Source of the DNA: Actinomycetota bacterium | GTDB taxonomy: Bacteria; Actinomycetota; Actinomycetes; Nanopelagicales; Nanopelagicaceae | Assembly: GCA_026393075.1 (NCBI GenBank) | Contig: JAPLAW010000015.1 | Coordinates: forward strand, 62,001-126,000 | Direction: 5' to 3' | DNA: 64,000 nt | In this document: in pieces, positions 40,714 to 49,724 of the stretch | How the letters are laid out: each line of letters starts with the position of its first letter | How positions within the stretch are numbered: the stretch's first letter is position 1 | Made by a program: the position numbers and the translations under genes | Notes under the pieces: model-generated | Databases searched by the model: none | What the model saw: the letters and a program-made list of their open reading frames with translations, nothing else | Told to the model about the DNA's origin: nothing

Positions 40714-41617
40714 GTGCTTCGGTTAGTTCGAATGCGCGAGGTGGTTGAGCTCCAGCACGTGAACAGGTAATCGCGGCTGCGACTGCAGCACGATGTAAAA
40801 CTTCACGCAATTTCGAACCAGTTAAGTTCAAAATGCCAATTTGCATAACTGCTTCGACAATTATTGCGCCCACGGTGTCGCCAGCGCCAACAGTATCTAC
40901 AACTACAACTTTTATGCCTGGAACCTCAACAACGCCATCAGCCGTGACGCCAACCAAGCCGTCTTTGCCTCGTGTTATCACGACCAACTGCACACCTTTT
41001 TCAATGCAGATTTTGGCGATTCCGATGGGATCTTCATTTGGATAAAGTGCCGCAATATCGTCTTCACTAAATTTAACAACGCTGCTGATCTTGATCCATT
41101 TTTCAACTTCATCACGATATTTAATTAAGTCAGGCATCACACTTGGTCTGATATTTGGATCAAAGACAATTGGCGCAAATTCACTTACTTGAACCGCCCA
41201 GTCATATAGAACAGAGGCACCTGGCTCGATAATCGTAACCAGCGTACCGATTTGTAAAACTTCTGGCTTATATTTTTCTGGATCAGGTAACCAAGTGTTA
41301 TCAAAAGCAAAAGTCGCAGTGTTGTTAATTAAAAATTCATAGCTCGCAGAACCATCGTTACTTAAGGAAACAGTTGCGGTACAAGTTGGTAAATCACTTG
41401 TTAGCGCTAAATCCAAACTAACACCATCACGGATTAATTCTGCCCGTGCTGATTTTCCGTAAGCATCGGTTGAAATACCATCAATGAATTGAACTTCATG
41501 GCCCAAGCGAGAAAGCGCTTTGGCAGTATTCGCTGGCCCGCCCCCAACAATTGCAATTCGCTCAGGGCTGCCAGGCAACAGGTCAATTAAGACCTCACCA
41601 CAAACCCAAATGCTCAC
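40700..41617 (-). CDS. PfkB-family carbohydrate kinase (fructokinase-like)
   Basis: GEVLIDLLPG, GGGPANTAKALSRLG, and VVDTVGAGDTVGAIIV. Confidence 0.9.
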   Translation of the reverse strand: MSIWVCGEVLIDLLPGSPERIAIVGGGPANTAKALSRLGHEVQFIDGISTDAYGKSARAELIRDGVSLDLALTSDLPTCTATVSLSNDGSASYEFLINNTATFAFDNTWLPDPEKYKPEVLQIGTLVTIIEPGASVLYDWAVQVSEFAPIVFDPNIRPSVMPDLIKYRDEVEKWIKISSVVKFSEDDIAALYPNEDPIGIAKICIEKGVQLVVITRGKDGLVGVTADGVVEVPGIKVVVVDTVGAGDTVGAIIVEAVMQIGILNLTGSKLREVLHRAAVAAAITCSRAGAQPPRAFELTEALERN

Positions 41618-42105
41618 TGCTGTTCACCTATTCGCGCTAGAAACTCGGCAATAATCTCAACGCCAAGCAAATGATCTTGGACTTGAGGCAAACCACTAAT
41701 TAGTAATACTCCTGCTAATCCTAATCCGTTCACATTAAGTGGCAATCCGCCGCCGTGAATTGCATGCAACTCTTCAGATAAATCGTTCTTTAAATACCAA
41801 TCAAAACCATTCTCTTCAGAAAATACTCGCTCGCGCATTGTTGAATTACCAGTTACCTGAACTACTCGAGCTTTACGAGCGATCCAATTATCATTTTCTG
41901 GTTTCGTACCTGGAAGAGCCACATGAAATACCGGCCATTTTCCTAATTGCACTTCGATCGTGATAGCTAAACCGCGATCACGTCCTAATTGATGAGCAAT
42001 CTCGCCAATTTCAATTGCTTCACTTTGCGATAGAGATGGCAGCAATAACGTGTCGGCTTCTAATTGCAGACCCGCGCTTGTAAATCCACCTGTGGTATCG
42101 ACCAT
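41614..42105 (-). CDS. UPF0303 / HbpS-GlcG-like heme-degrading-domain family protein
   Basis: RARVVQ...NSTMRERVFSEENGFDWYLKNDLSEELHAIHGGGLPLNVNGLGLAGVLLISGLPQVQDHLL. Confidence 0.78.
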   Translation of the reverse strand: MVDTTGGFTSAGLQLEADTLLLPSLSQSEAIEIGEIAHQLGRDRGLAITIEVQLGKWPVFHVALPGTKPENDNWIARKARVVQVTGNSTMRERVFSEENGFDWYLKNDLSEELHAIHGGGLPLNVNGLGLAGVLLISGLPQVQDHLLGVEIIAEFLARIGEQQ

Positions 42106-42112
42106 GACCTAA

Positions 42113-42859
42113 TTATGCGGTGGCTGGTCCAATGCTCCAAGCGACCTTCTCATGGCGATCAATGATCCAGGCTGAATAATCCGATAATTCTGGAGTTGTG
42201 AACCAAACTGCGCCATCTCGACCAGCAACCATTAGCGCAGTTGCTAGCGCATCAGCAATTGCACCATTGGGACCAATTACGGTTGCTGATTTTGCACCAA
42301 TTGCGATCATGCCAGTGTGCGGATCATTGATATGTGCTCCACGCTCATAAGTACCGCTAGTGGCAATTGCGCCATCGCTAATTTCAAAAGTTTGTAATAT
42401 TTCTAACCGATTATCTGGATTTACCACCCCGATTGACCATGGCTGATCCGGTGTGAATCCACCGCGAAGTGCTAAATCACCGGCGGCGTTAACTTGAACA
42501 TGATTTGCGCCAGCTGCTAATAAAATTTCAGCACAGTTATCAGCTGCCCAGCCTTTTACGAGTCCAGATGGATCAAAGCCACCAGCGACAGCCCACGGAT
42601 CAAATGCTCCTTGAGTCAATTCTTTTACGAACGTGCATAAGTTCCAGACTTCAAAAACTTCTGGTGAGCATTGCTCAATATCTATTTCGTTACGGCGTAA
42701 CTGGGAGATTATCGAGTTCTCTTGGTAGGTCGAGAAAACTTCATCAACGTGCTGAACATATTGATTTACTTTAGTTATAGCAGATTCAATATCAACACTA
42801 CTTGTGACGTCAAGATATAGAACTGTCCCCCAAACTTCGATCTCATGTTGGGTTCGCAT
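42113..42859 (-). CDS. apbE: FAD:protein FMN transferase (ApbE family)
   Basis: VDEVFSTYQENSIISQLRR, GGFDPSGLVKGWAAD, and GAIATSGTYERG...HINDPHTG. Confidence 0.9.
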   Translation of the reverse strand: MRTQHEIEVWGTVLYLDVTSSVDIESAITKVNQYVQHVDEVFSTYQENSIISQLRRNEIDIEQCSPEVFEVWNLCTFVKELTQGAFDPWAVAGGFDPSGLVKGWAADNCAEILLAAGANHVQVNAAGDLALRGGFTPDQPWSIGVVNPDNRLEILQTFEISDGAIATSGTYERGAHINDPHTGMIAIGAKSATVIGPNGAIADALATALMVAGRDGAVWFTTPELSDYSAWIIDRHEKVAWSIGPATA

Positions 42860-42865
42860 TTGATA

Positions 42866-43555
42866 TTAGAGGCCAGCTTTAGCCATTGCACCTTGCAGTG
42901 ATTTACGCCAGCCATACGTTGTATAACTAGCACCTGATGCACCTTGAATACTTGTTGACTGTGCGGCCAATGTTTGTTGTTTTAAAAGCGGAAGTGCGTA
43001 ATTGGTATAACGATCATTGCGTCCAGAAGGCGCTTGTAGCGCACGTACATCTGTGATTTTTCCATTTGAAACTGTTATTTCAACTTGCACATTTCCATAG
43101 TTAACATTTACAACCGGACCCGTAAAAGTTCCGCTTGCGGTTTTAACCGTCGGGGTAGGCGTCGCAGTTTTAGTTGGAGTTGGCGTAGGCGTTTGTGTAT
43201 GAGTTGGAGCTGGCGTAGGTGCTGACGTTTGCGTCTGAGTTGGCGTAGGCGTAGAACTTTGTGTGGGTGTAGCAGTAACAGTTGGAGCTGCTGGTGTTGA
43301 ATTTGTAGCTTTTGCTGTTGCTGATTTGGTTGGCTTAGAAGTTTTAGTTGCACTCTGAGTCGGAGCAGCAGATGTGGTTGTAGTTGCAGCGCTTGGGGTT
43401 GAGACTGGGGCTTGTGTTGTGTTACTTGGAGCTGGCAGCGTGCCTAAATCTAAACCAAGGCCAGTTGAAGTTGCACCAAGTTGAGGTGGTGTTATTGAGA
43501 GCACTGCTCCTAAACCACCGACTGTGCCGGCAGTAATTAGTAGAAAGCGTTTCAT
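42866..43555 (-). CDS. FMN-binding-domain protein with Thr/Pro-rich linker and ApbE-type flavinylation motif
   Basis: VEITVSNGKITDVRALQAPSGRNDRYTNYALPLLKQQTLAAQSTSIQGASGASYTTYGWRKSLQGAMAKAGL. Confidence 0.87.
   Translation of the reverse strand: MKRFLLITAGTVGGLGAVLSITPPQLGATSTGLGLDLGTLPAPSNTTQAPVSTPSAATTTTSAAPTQSATKTSKPTKSATAKATNSTPAAPTVTATPTQSSTPTPTQTQTSAPTPAPTHTQTPTPTPTKTATPTPTVKTASGTFTGPVVNVNYGNVQVEITVSNGKITDVRALQAPSGRNDRYTNYALPLLKQQTLAAQSTSIQGASGASYTTYGWRKSLQGAMAKAGL
43144..43400. repeat. Degenerate GTWGG(H)GTAGGCGT-type low-complexity repeat encoding the TPTPTPTQTQT linker
   Basis: Repeated gttggagttggcgtaggcgt-like units. Confidence 0.7.
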
Positions 43556-43569
43556 ATCATTACCTCTTT

Positions 43570-44919
43570 TTATTCGGAGTGGAAAGCAAATGCTTCATCA
43601 TGGAAACGATTCTTTGGCACACCTAAATCTTTAGCTGCCTCGCGAACTGCTTCAACGAGTGGCGCAGGGCCACAAATATAAATATCTGAATCGGCAAACC
43701 TCGGAACAAGTTCTTTCAAAGATTTAGCATCCATCGGGTGAATCTTGCGAGAGCCAACCAGATAGTGAACTCGAATTGATCCTTCAGATTTCGACGCCAA
43801 ATAATCCATTTCTTCGCGTAAAATCAAATCATCTGCTTGCGAGGCACGGAAAATTACATCTAGCTGAACGCCAGCGCGGAACTCTTCCATCAAAGCTCGG
43901 ATTGGCGTGATACCTACACCACCACCAACTAGAACCACATGCTTGCGTGAAGCACGGCCAGCTGTAAAAGCTCCGTATGGGCCTTCCATGAATACTCTAG
44001 TACCGGGCTTCAGGTCAGCCATTGATCGTGAATGATCACCTAAATCTTTAACAGTTATACGTAAGTAATGTGCAGTTGGAGAAGCGGAAAGTGAATAGGG
44101 ATGTGAGGCGAGAGCATGCCCTTTTGCGATGAACCGCCAACCAAAGAATTGCCCACCTTGTGCACCTAACTTATCAAGATCGCGTCCGTGCATAATCACT
44201 GAAACCATATTTGGGCCTTCGACTACAATTTTTTCAACTTTTAAGCCATGTCGAAATGAGCGGTAAGTTGGAAGCGCGATGCGCCAATAAACAATGCAGA
44301 ACACCATTGCACTGTAGAGAAAAATCCAAAATGCCTTATTTAGCGGATGCGAAATAAACATCGGACCATTCAATATCTGATGCATAAATGAAAGCGCAAT
44401 TGCCAAGTAGGTGGAAACGTGAATAGTCCACCAAGCTTCGTAACTTAACTTGGCACGAGCTTTCTTATACGAAGTTATGCCAGCAGTTATCATGAAAATA
44501 AATCCAGCCAGTGCAGCCCACATCCAGTTAAAGGTAGTTAATATATTTATGAATTCACCAATTATTTTTTCCTGAAATTGTCCAGCGTAGCCAATGGTAA
44601 TTAAAAGAACATGGAACCCAATTAGATAAAGAGACCAAGGGCCAAGTTTGCGATGCCAAGTAATAAGACGATCGTGTCCAACTCCGCGTTCAACCCAAGG
44701 AATGCGAGATACCAACAAAATTCCAAGAAGCGCGAAGTAAGTTCCGATAAGTGCAACAAAGCGAGAGATTGTTTGAATGATCGAATAAAGGGAAGAAATA
44801 TCCGAACTTCGTAGCGCAGTTAGTTCTATCGCAACTGTTAAGCCAAGGCCCAATCCAGAGAGCACGGCCGCCCAGTCGGTACCGGCTGCGCTGAACTTGC
44901 GTTCTGATATTCGACTCAT
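43570..44919 (-). CDS. Ferric-reductase-like transmembrane oxidoreductase with FAD/NAD-binding domain
   Basis: Multi-TM with heme His; HALASHPYSLSASP, VFMEGPYGAFT, and VVLVGGGVGITPIRALMEE. Confidence 0.9.
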   Translation of the reverse strand: MSRISERKFSAAGTDWAAVLSGLGLGLTVAIELTALRSSDISSLYSIIQTISRFVALIGTYFALLGILLVSRIPWVERGVGHDRLITWHRKLGPWSLYLIGFHVLLITIGYAGQFQEKIIGEFINILTTFNWMWAALAGFIFMITAGITSYKKARAKLSYEAWWTIHVSTYLAIALSFMHQILNGPMFISHPLNKAFWIFLYSAMVFCIVYWRIALPTYRSFRHGLKVEKIVVEGPNMVSVIMHGRDLDKLGAQGGQFFGWRFIAKGHALASHPYSLSASPTAHYLRITVKDLGDHSRSMADLKPGTRVFMEGPYGAFTAGRASRKHVVLVGGGVGITPIRALMEEFRAGVQLDVIFRASQADDLILREEMDYLASKSEGSIRVHYLVGSRKIHPMDAKSLKELVPRFADSDIYICGPAPLVEAVREAAKDLGVPKNRFHDEAFAFHSE

Positions 44920-44980
44920 AGGTGTACTTAACTGCCTTTTCCTGAGAATTATCTGGATAGTAGGTGAGTGCTAGACCTGA

Positions 44981-46462
44981 CTATTTCGCACAGAAAAGCT
45001 CTAACTTAGGCGTGATGCCAGTTAATAAGTAGCGATCTACTGCCGAATCGACACATGTTGAGCCACGACCATGGCCGGTATGGCCATCACCATCGAGAGT
45101 AATCAATATCGAACCTGTGAAGATTTTTGTTAGCGATTGCGCCCACTTATAAGGAGTCGCTGGGTCTCTGGTGGTTCCCACAATCAGAATTGGTTCGGTA
45201 TTTAACTTCTTGATTTCGATTTGTTCCACACTGCCTAAGTTTGGCAAGTAGCGACAAGCTAACCCGGAATAAGCCAGATAGGGACCAAATATTGGTGCTT
45301 GTTCTGCAAACTCAGTCACGCCTTTTTTAAACACTGATACAGTTTCTAATTCATTGTGATCGAGACAATCGATTACTTGTAGCGCATCATTTTCGTTGCT
45401 TAAGTAACGTCCATTTTTTTGGCGACCAGAATATTGATCTGCCAAAGTCAAGAAACTCTCTCCACTTCCTAGTGTTGCTTCCTTAAAAGCATCGCGTAAT
45501 ACCGGCCAGCCTGATGCGCTGTCATATAAAGCTGAAGCAATTCCAAGTAATACTAAACTTTCTGTCACTTCACGCTCAGATTTACTTTTTAGTGGCGTGA
45601 TAGCAGCCTTGGTGAGTAAATCAATTACTTGATTCCGAGCTGTTGGTAAATCACCAGTTAAGGCACAAGAACTTCGTTTTAAACAATTGCTAATAAATGC
45701 ATTAAGTGCTGATTCAAAACCGACTGCTTGGCCAAGCATTGCTTCGCGATTGCGGGCATTTGGATCAACTGCACCATCTAAAACAAATCGGCCAACATTT
45801 TCCGGAAATAGTTCAGCATATAAAGTCCCGAGGTATGTGCCATAAGACTTTCCTAAGAAATTCAACTTCTGATCACCGAGAACCGAGCGCAAAATATCTA
45901 GATCGCGAGCGCTATTTAGGGTGCTGTAATTAGTTAAATGTTTGGTCTTTTCAGCACACTTGGCAAAATAATCTCGCGCATCACTTATAAATAGCGCAAA
46001 CTCAGTTTCATCATCAGGTTTCGAATCAGCTGCAAAGCTGGCATCAGTTTCAGTATCATTTAGGCATTTAATGGCAGCGCTATCCCCGACTCCACGTGGA
46101 TCAAAACCGACGATATCGAAACGTTCCAGAATTTCTGGGCTAACTATGTACTCAGCGTTATAGGCGTAATCGACCCCTGATGAGCCTGGCCCGCCTGGGT
46201 TTACGACCAACGAGCCAATTCGATGATCTTGATCTAGCGCTTGGTAGCGCAATAAAGCCAGTGAAAAAGCGCCGACTGATAAATCTGCGTAGTCAATTGG
46301 GACTAGCAAATTTGAGCATTGGTAATTTCCATAGCAATCTCGCCATTTAAGTTCTTGGGTTTCATATTGGGGAAGCGCGGAAAGTGGCTCGGGTTCAGTT
46401 GCCGAGCAACTTGTTAAAAGCAAAAGTGAAGCGAGTGCTACTGCAATCTTTTTTAGAATCAT
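44981..46462 (-). CDS. Lipoprotein alpha/beta hydrolase (tripeptidyl aminopeptidase family)
   Basis: MILKKIAVALASLLLLTSC lipobox, VVNPGGPGSSGVDYA, FDPRGVGDS, and GKSYGTYLGTLYAELFP; ATGA overlap with the holB stop supports the 46462 start. Confidence 0.9.
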   Translation of the reverse strand: MILKKIAVALASLLLLTSCSATEPEPLSALPQYETQELKWRDCYGNYQCSNLLVPIDYADLSVGAFSLALLRYQALDQDHRIGSLVVNPGGPGSSGVDYAYNAEYIVSPEILERFDIVGFDPRGVGDSAAIKCLNDTETDASFAADSKPDDETEFALFISDARDYFAKCAEKTKHLTNYSTLNSARDLDILRSVLGDQKLNFLGKSYGTYLGTLYAELFPENVGRFVLDGAVDPNARNREAMLGQAVGFESALNAFISNCLKRSSCALTGDLPTARNQVIDLLTKAAITPLKSKSEREVTESLVLLGIASALYDSASGWPVLRDAFKEATLGSGESFLTLADQYSGRQKNGRYLSNENDALQVIDCLDHNELETVSVFKKGVTEFAEQAPIFGPYLAYSGLACRYLPNLGSVEQIEIKKLNTEPILIVGTTRDPATPYKWAQSLTKIFTGSILITLDGDGHTGHGRGSTCVDSAVDRYLLTGITPKLELFCAK

Positions 46463-47613
46463 GCTTGAGCTAATTGGCACATAAGCGCCTCTAGCGTGAG
46501 CAGAGGCGCCGCGTTATGACTCAAATTGGTACGAGCCGACATAATCGCATCTATTTTTGAAACAGTTTTAGCTGCCGGAATTCTTTCCGCCATCTTAGAA
46601 ATGTCTGAAGCAAATTCTTGGTTAATTAACGCACCCTGAGTACCGGATTGAACAAACATCACATCACGATACAAAGTTGCAATATCTACCAGAGCGCCAT
46701 CAATTGAATCACGAATCATTCGAGTGGTTCTTGATTTCTGCTCTTTCTCTAAATCTTTAATTGCTTTTGAACCACCGGTAGCCATTCCTCGTCCGGTTGC
46801 TCCTTTACCCCAGGCCTCTGCTAATTCAGCACTCTCTTTTTCATCACGGGCGCTAGCTGCTACTTCGGCTTCTTCGGTGGCTAGATTTAAAAGAGTTTCG
46901 GCAGCTTTAAATGCCGAAGCTACATCGTTAATCTGCATTGGCAACTTTATGATGGTATTTCTGCGATTACGAATGCTTTCATCGCTAGCCAAATACCTGG
47001 CACGACCAATATGTCCTTGCGAAGCGCGAGCGGCATAATCAGCCATCGCAGGTGAAATGCCTTCGCGGCTAACTAAAACATCTGCTACATCTTTAGCACT
47101 AGGCGTTACTAACTGCAGGTGGCGGCACCTCGAACGAATAGTCGGCAAAACATCATGCAAAGTTGGTGCGCATAACAACCAAACCGTGCGATTTCCGGGC
47201 TCTTCAATAGCTTTAAGTAGCGCGTTTGCTGCTGATTCAGTCAGGCGGTCAGCATCTTCCATAACAACTACTCGCCATCCGCCCATTGCTGGCGCCCAAG
47301 CCACGCGAGTTAGTAGTTCACGAATCTCATCAATCTTGATTGATAAACCTTCGGTGCGAATAATTTCCACATCTGCATGCGTGCCAGCTTTAGCTGCGCG
47401 GCAATCAGCACAGGTGCCACAACCGTCATTGCTACAAATTAGCGCTGAAGCAAAAGCAACTGCGGCAGATGAACGGCCACTTCCGGGCGGGCCAGTAAAC
47501 AACCAAGCATGGGTCATCTCTTGGGATTCCTCACCACTTCGAGCAGCAGCCACGGCACCTTCGAGAATTCTTACCAAATGATTTTGACCAACTAAATGAT
47601 CGTAAACCGACAT
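46459..47613 (-). CDS. holB: DNA polymerase III subunit delta'
   Basis: VYDHLVGQNHLVRILEGAV, WLFTGPPGSGRSSAAVAFA, and LLKAIEEPGNRTVWLLCAPT. Confidence 0.94.
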   Translation of the reverse strand: MSVYDHLVGQNHLVRILEGAVAAARSGEESQEMTHAWLFTGPPGSGRSSAAVAFASALICSNDGCGTCADCRAAKAGTHADVEIIRTEGLSIKIDEIRELLTRVAWAPAMGGWRVVVMEDADRLTESAANALLKAIEEPGNRTVWLLCAPTLHDVLPTIRSRCRHLQLVTPSAKDVADVLVSREGISPAMADYAARASQGHIGRARYLASDESIRNRRNTIIKLPMQINDVASAFKAAETLLNLATEEAEVAASARDEKESAELAEAWGKGATGRGMATGGSKAIKDLEKEQKSRTTRMIRDSIDGALVDIATLYRDVMFVQSGTQGALINQEFASDISKMAERIPAAKTVSKIDAIMSARTNLSHNAAPLLTLEALMCQLAQA

Positions 47614-47615
47614 CG

Positions 47616-49724
47616 CTACTTCTTCTTTACTGTTTTACGGGCAGTATTTCGAGCCGTTGTGGCAGCGCGGCGGATCGGTTTCATGAGACGGTTTCCTTGC
47701 GCATCGCGAATGTTGCGACGTAGTCCAGCAATTTCACCAACTCGAGCAATGATTTCACTATGAATCTCTTCAATAGTCTGGCGACCATCGACAACTAAAT
47801 AACGTTCAGGATCAAGAAGTGTTAACTGCAAATACTCTTGACGAATTCTTTCATGGAAATCAATTGGCTCGATTTCCAAACGATCTTTGCTCTTTAACCG
47901 GCTAAGTCCAATTTCAGCAGGCTGATCAATCAAAATTGTTAAAGTCGGAAACAGCGACTCAGTTGCCCAACGCGAGATACGCGCAACTTCACCTGAAACC
48001 AAGATTCGACCAGCACCTTGATAGGCAATTGAAGAATCAAAGTAGCGATCGGTAATTACTACCTCGCCACGATCAAGCGCAGGACGAATCTTTGAAAACA
48101 CATGATGAGCGCGATCTGCGGCATATAACAGCGCTTCGGCACGTGGGGAAATATCACCAGTTGAATGATCAAGCAGAATTCGGCGTAAATCTTTACCCAT
48201 TTCGGTGCCGCCAGGTTCGCGACTTAAAACTACTTCTTCGCCTTCTTCTTCCAGCCACTTCTTTAGTAATTTACTTTGGGTTGATTTGCCACTGCCTTCG
48301 CCACCTTCAAAGGCAATAAATACACCCTTGGTTTGAGCTCCAGTAATAGAGCCAAGTTCACCTTTAATTGCATTTGCAATATCGCTCCAGATGGAAACAT
48401 TGGGACGATCTTTCATTTGATGATACGAAACTGCGCCAATTAAAATTGCAAATAAGCCAGCAAATAATAAAGTTATTGCTGCACCGTTATAAGCAACTTC
48501 GGTATTGCGAACTTTAATTCGGTATTCACCAATATATGCGGCAATGATTGGTGAAATTGCTAGAACCGCAACCAGAGTTACCCGAATAATTGATTGCATG
48601 AAAGCGAATGTGCGACCACGAACATCATCGTGAACTTCAAGTCCTAGCATCGTAAATCCAGTAACCCAGCAAACGCCAGAGAAGGCACCCAAAATAATCA
48701 CTATGAATACAGCTAAAGTGAAGTTAGGAATTGCGGCAAGTAAAACTAGGAAAGATCCAGCAACAGTTAACGAGGCGCCAAATAGTCGGCGGCGGGAGAA
48801 TTGGGCAAATATTTTCGGACCAAATGCGATTCCAATGGCTAAGCCAGTAAATACTGAACCGAAGAGCACGCCGTAGCCAGCATCTCCGCCACCTAAGTCA
48901 CCTACAAAGGTGCGCGCTAAGCCAATGACAGCACCCGCTGCAATGAAAGCACCGACCATTCCAACAATGAGGCCACGAATAATCTTTGAGCTGCTGACAG
49001 CTTTATAGCCTTCGATTAGAGATTTACCAACACTGGAATCAGCTTTCTTGCCTGCTTCGTGGCGTTTTGGAATCTCGTGCAGATGGAAAATTGTCCATGC
49101 GCTAAATGCAAAACTTAAAGCGTTTATATAAAGTGCAATATCAATTGAAGTGCCTTTAAAACTAGGGAAAGCTGACGCAATAGCGCTACTTAATAGTGCC
49201 AAGATTGCAAAAAGCCCGGCTGCAATTGGCGCAGTTCCGTAGGCTGCAAAAAGTGACACTTGGTTTGCGCTTTCTAGTTTCTCTTTCGGAACTAAATTCG
49301 GAACGCTGGCATCTTTAGCTGGTGACCAGAAAAGCGAAACGCACTCCACCAAAATAGTTGCGGTATAAAGCCAGAAGTAATTATTAACAATGGGAATTGA
49401 AATGTAGAGTGCGAAGCGAATTACATCCGCCACGACCATAAGCATTCGACGATCAATTCGGTCAGCGATCACGCCAGCAATTGGTCCTAGAAAAACTGCG
49501 GGTAATAGGCGAGCGATGAAGACACCAGCAATTGCAAAGTTAGCTTTGGCATAACTTCCGCCTGATAATTGTTGAGCAAGCGCAGTTGTCGCTAGTAAGC
49601 CGAGCCAATCTCCGAGTGAACCAAAAGCCATTGCTTGCCATAGTCGGCGAAAGGCAGGGATTGCTAAAACACTTCGAGTCTCATCAGGTGCCGGCGCCGC
49701 CGGTCTTGGAAGAGAGTTGCTCAC
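47616..49724 (-). CDS. tmk: MFS transporter-thymidylate kinase fusion
   Basis: N-terminal MFS (about 440 aa); C-terminal GVFIAFEGGEGSGKSTQSKLLKKWLEEEGEEVVLSREPGGTEMGKDLRRILLD and TDRYFDSSIAYQG. Confidence 0.93.
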   Translation of the reverse strand: MSNSLPRPAAPAPDETRSVLAIPAFRRLWQAMAFGSLGDWLGLLATTALAQQLSGGSYAKANFAIAGVFIARLLPAVFLGPIAGVIADRIDRRMLMVVADVIRFALYISIPIVNNYFWLYTATILVECVSLFWSPAKDASVPNLVPKEKLESANQVSLFAAYGTAPIAAGLFAILALLSSAIASAFPSFKGTSIDIALYINALSFAFSAWTIFHLHEIPKRHEAGKKADSSVGKSLIEGYKAVSSSKIIRGLIVGMVGAFIAAGAVIGLARTFVGDLGGGDAGYGVLFGSVFTGLAIGIAFGPKIFAQFSRRRLFGASLTVAGSFLVLLAAIPNFTLAVFIVIILGAFSGVCWVTGFTMLGLEVHDDVRGRTFAFMQSIIRVTLVAVLAISPIIAAYIGEYRIKVRNTEVAYNGAAITLLFAGLFAILIGAVSYHQMKDRPNVSIWSDIANAIKGELGSITGAQTKGVFIAFEGGEGSGKSTQSKLLKKWLEEEGEEVVLSREPGGTEMGKDLRRILLDHSTGDISPRAEALLYAADRAHHVFSKIRPALDRGEVVITDRYFDSSIAYQGAGRILVSGEVARISRWATESLFPTLTILIDQPAEIGLSRLKSKDRLEIEPIDFHERIRQEYLQLTLLDPERYLVVDGRQTIEEIHSEIIARVGEIAGLRRNIRDAQGNRLMKPIRRAATTARNTARKTVKKK

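Noticed and set aside
43108-43353. 81-aa Gln/Leu-rich minus-strand ORF
   Set aside because: Frame-shifted reading of the Thr/Pro repeat in the FMN-bind gene.
43144-43400. Possible CRISPR-like array
   Set aside because: Units are short, degenerate, without unique spacers, and encode an in-frame linker.
47057-47581. 174-aa plus-strand ORF
   Set aside because: Antisense to holB; shadow ORF.
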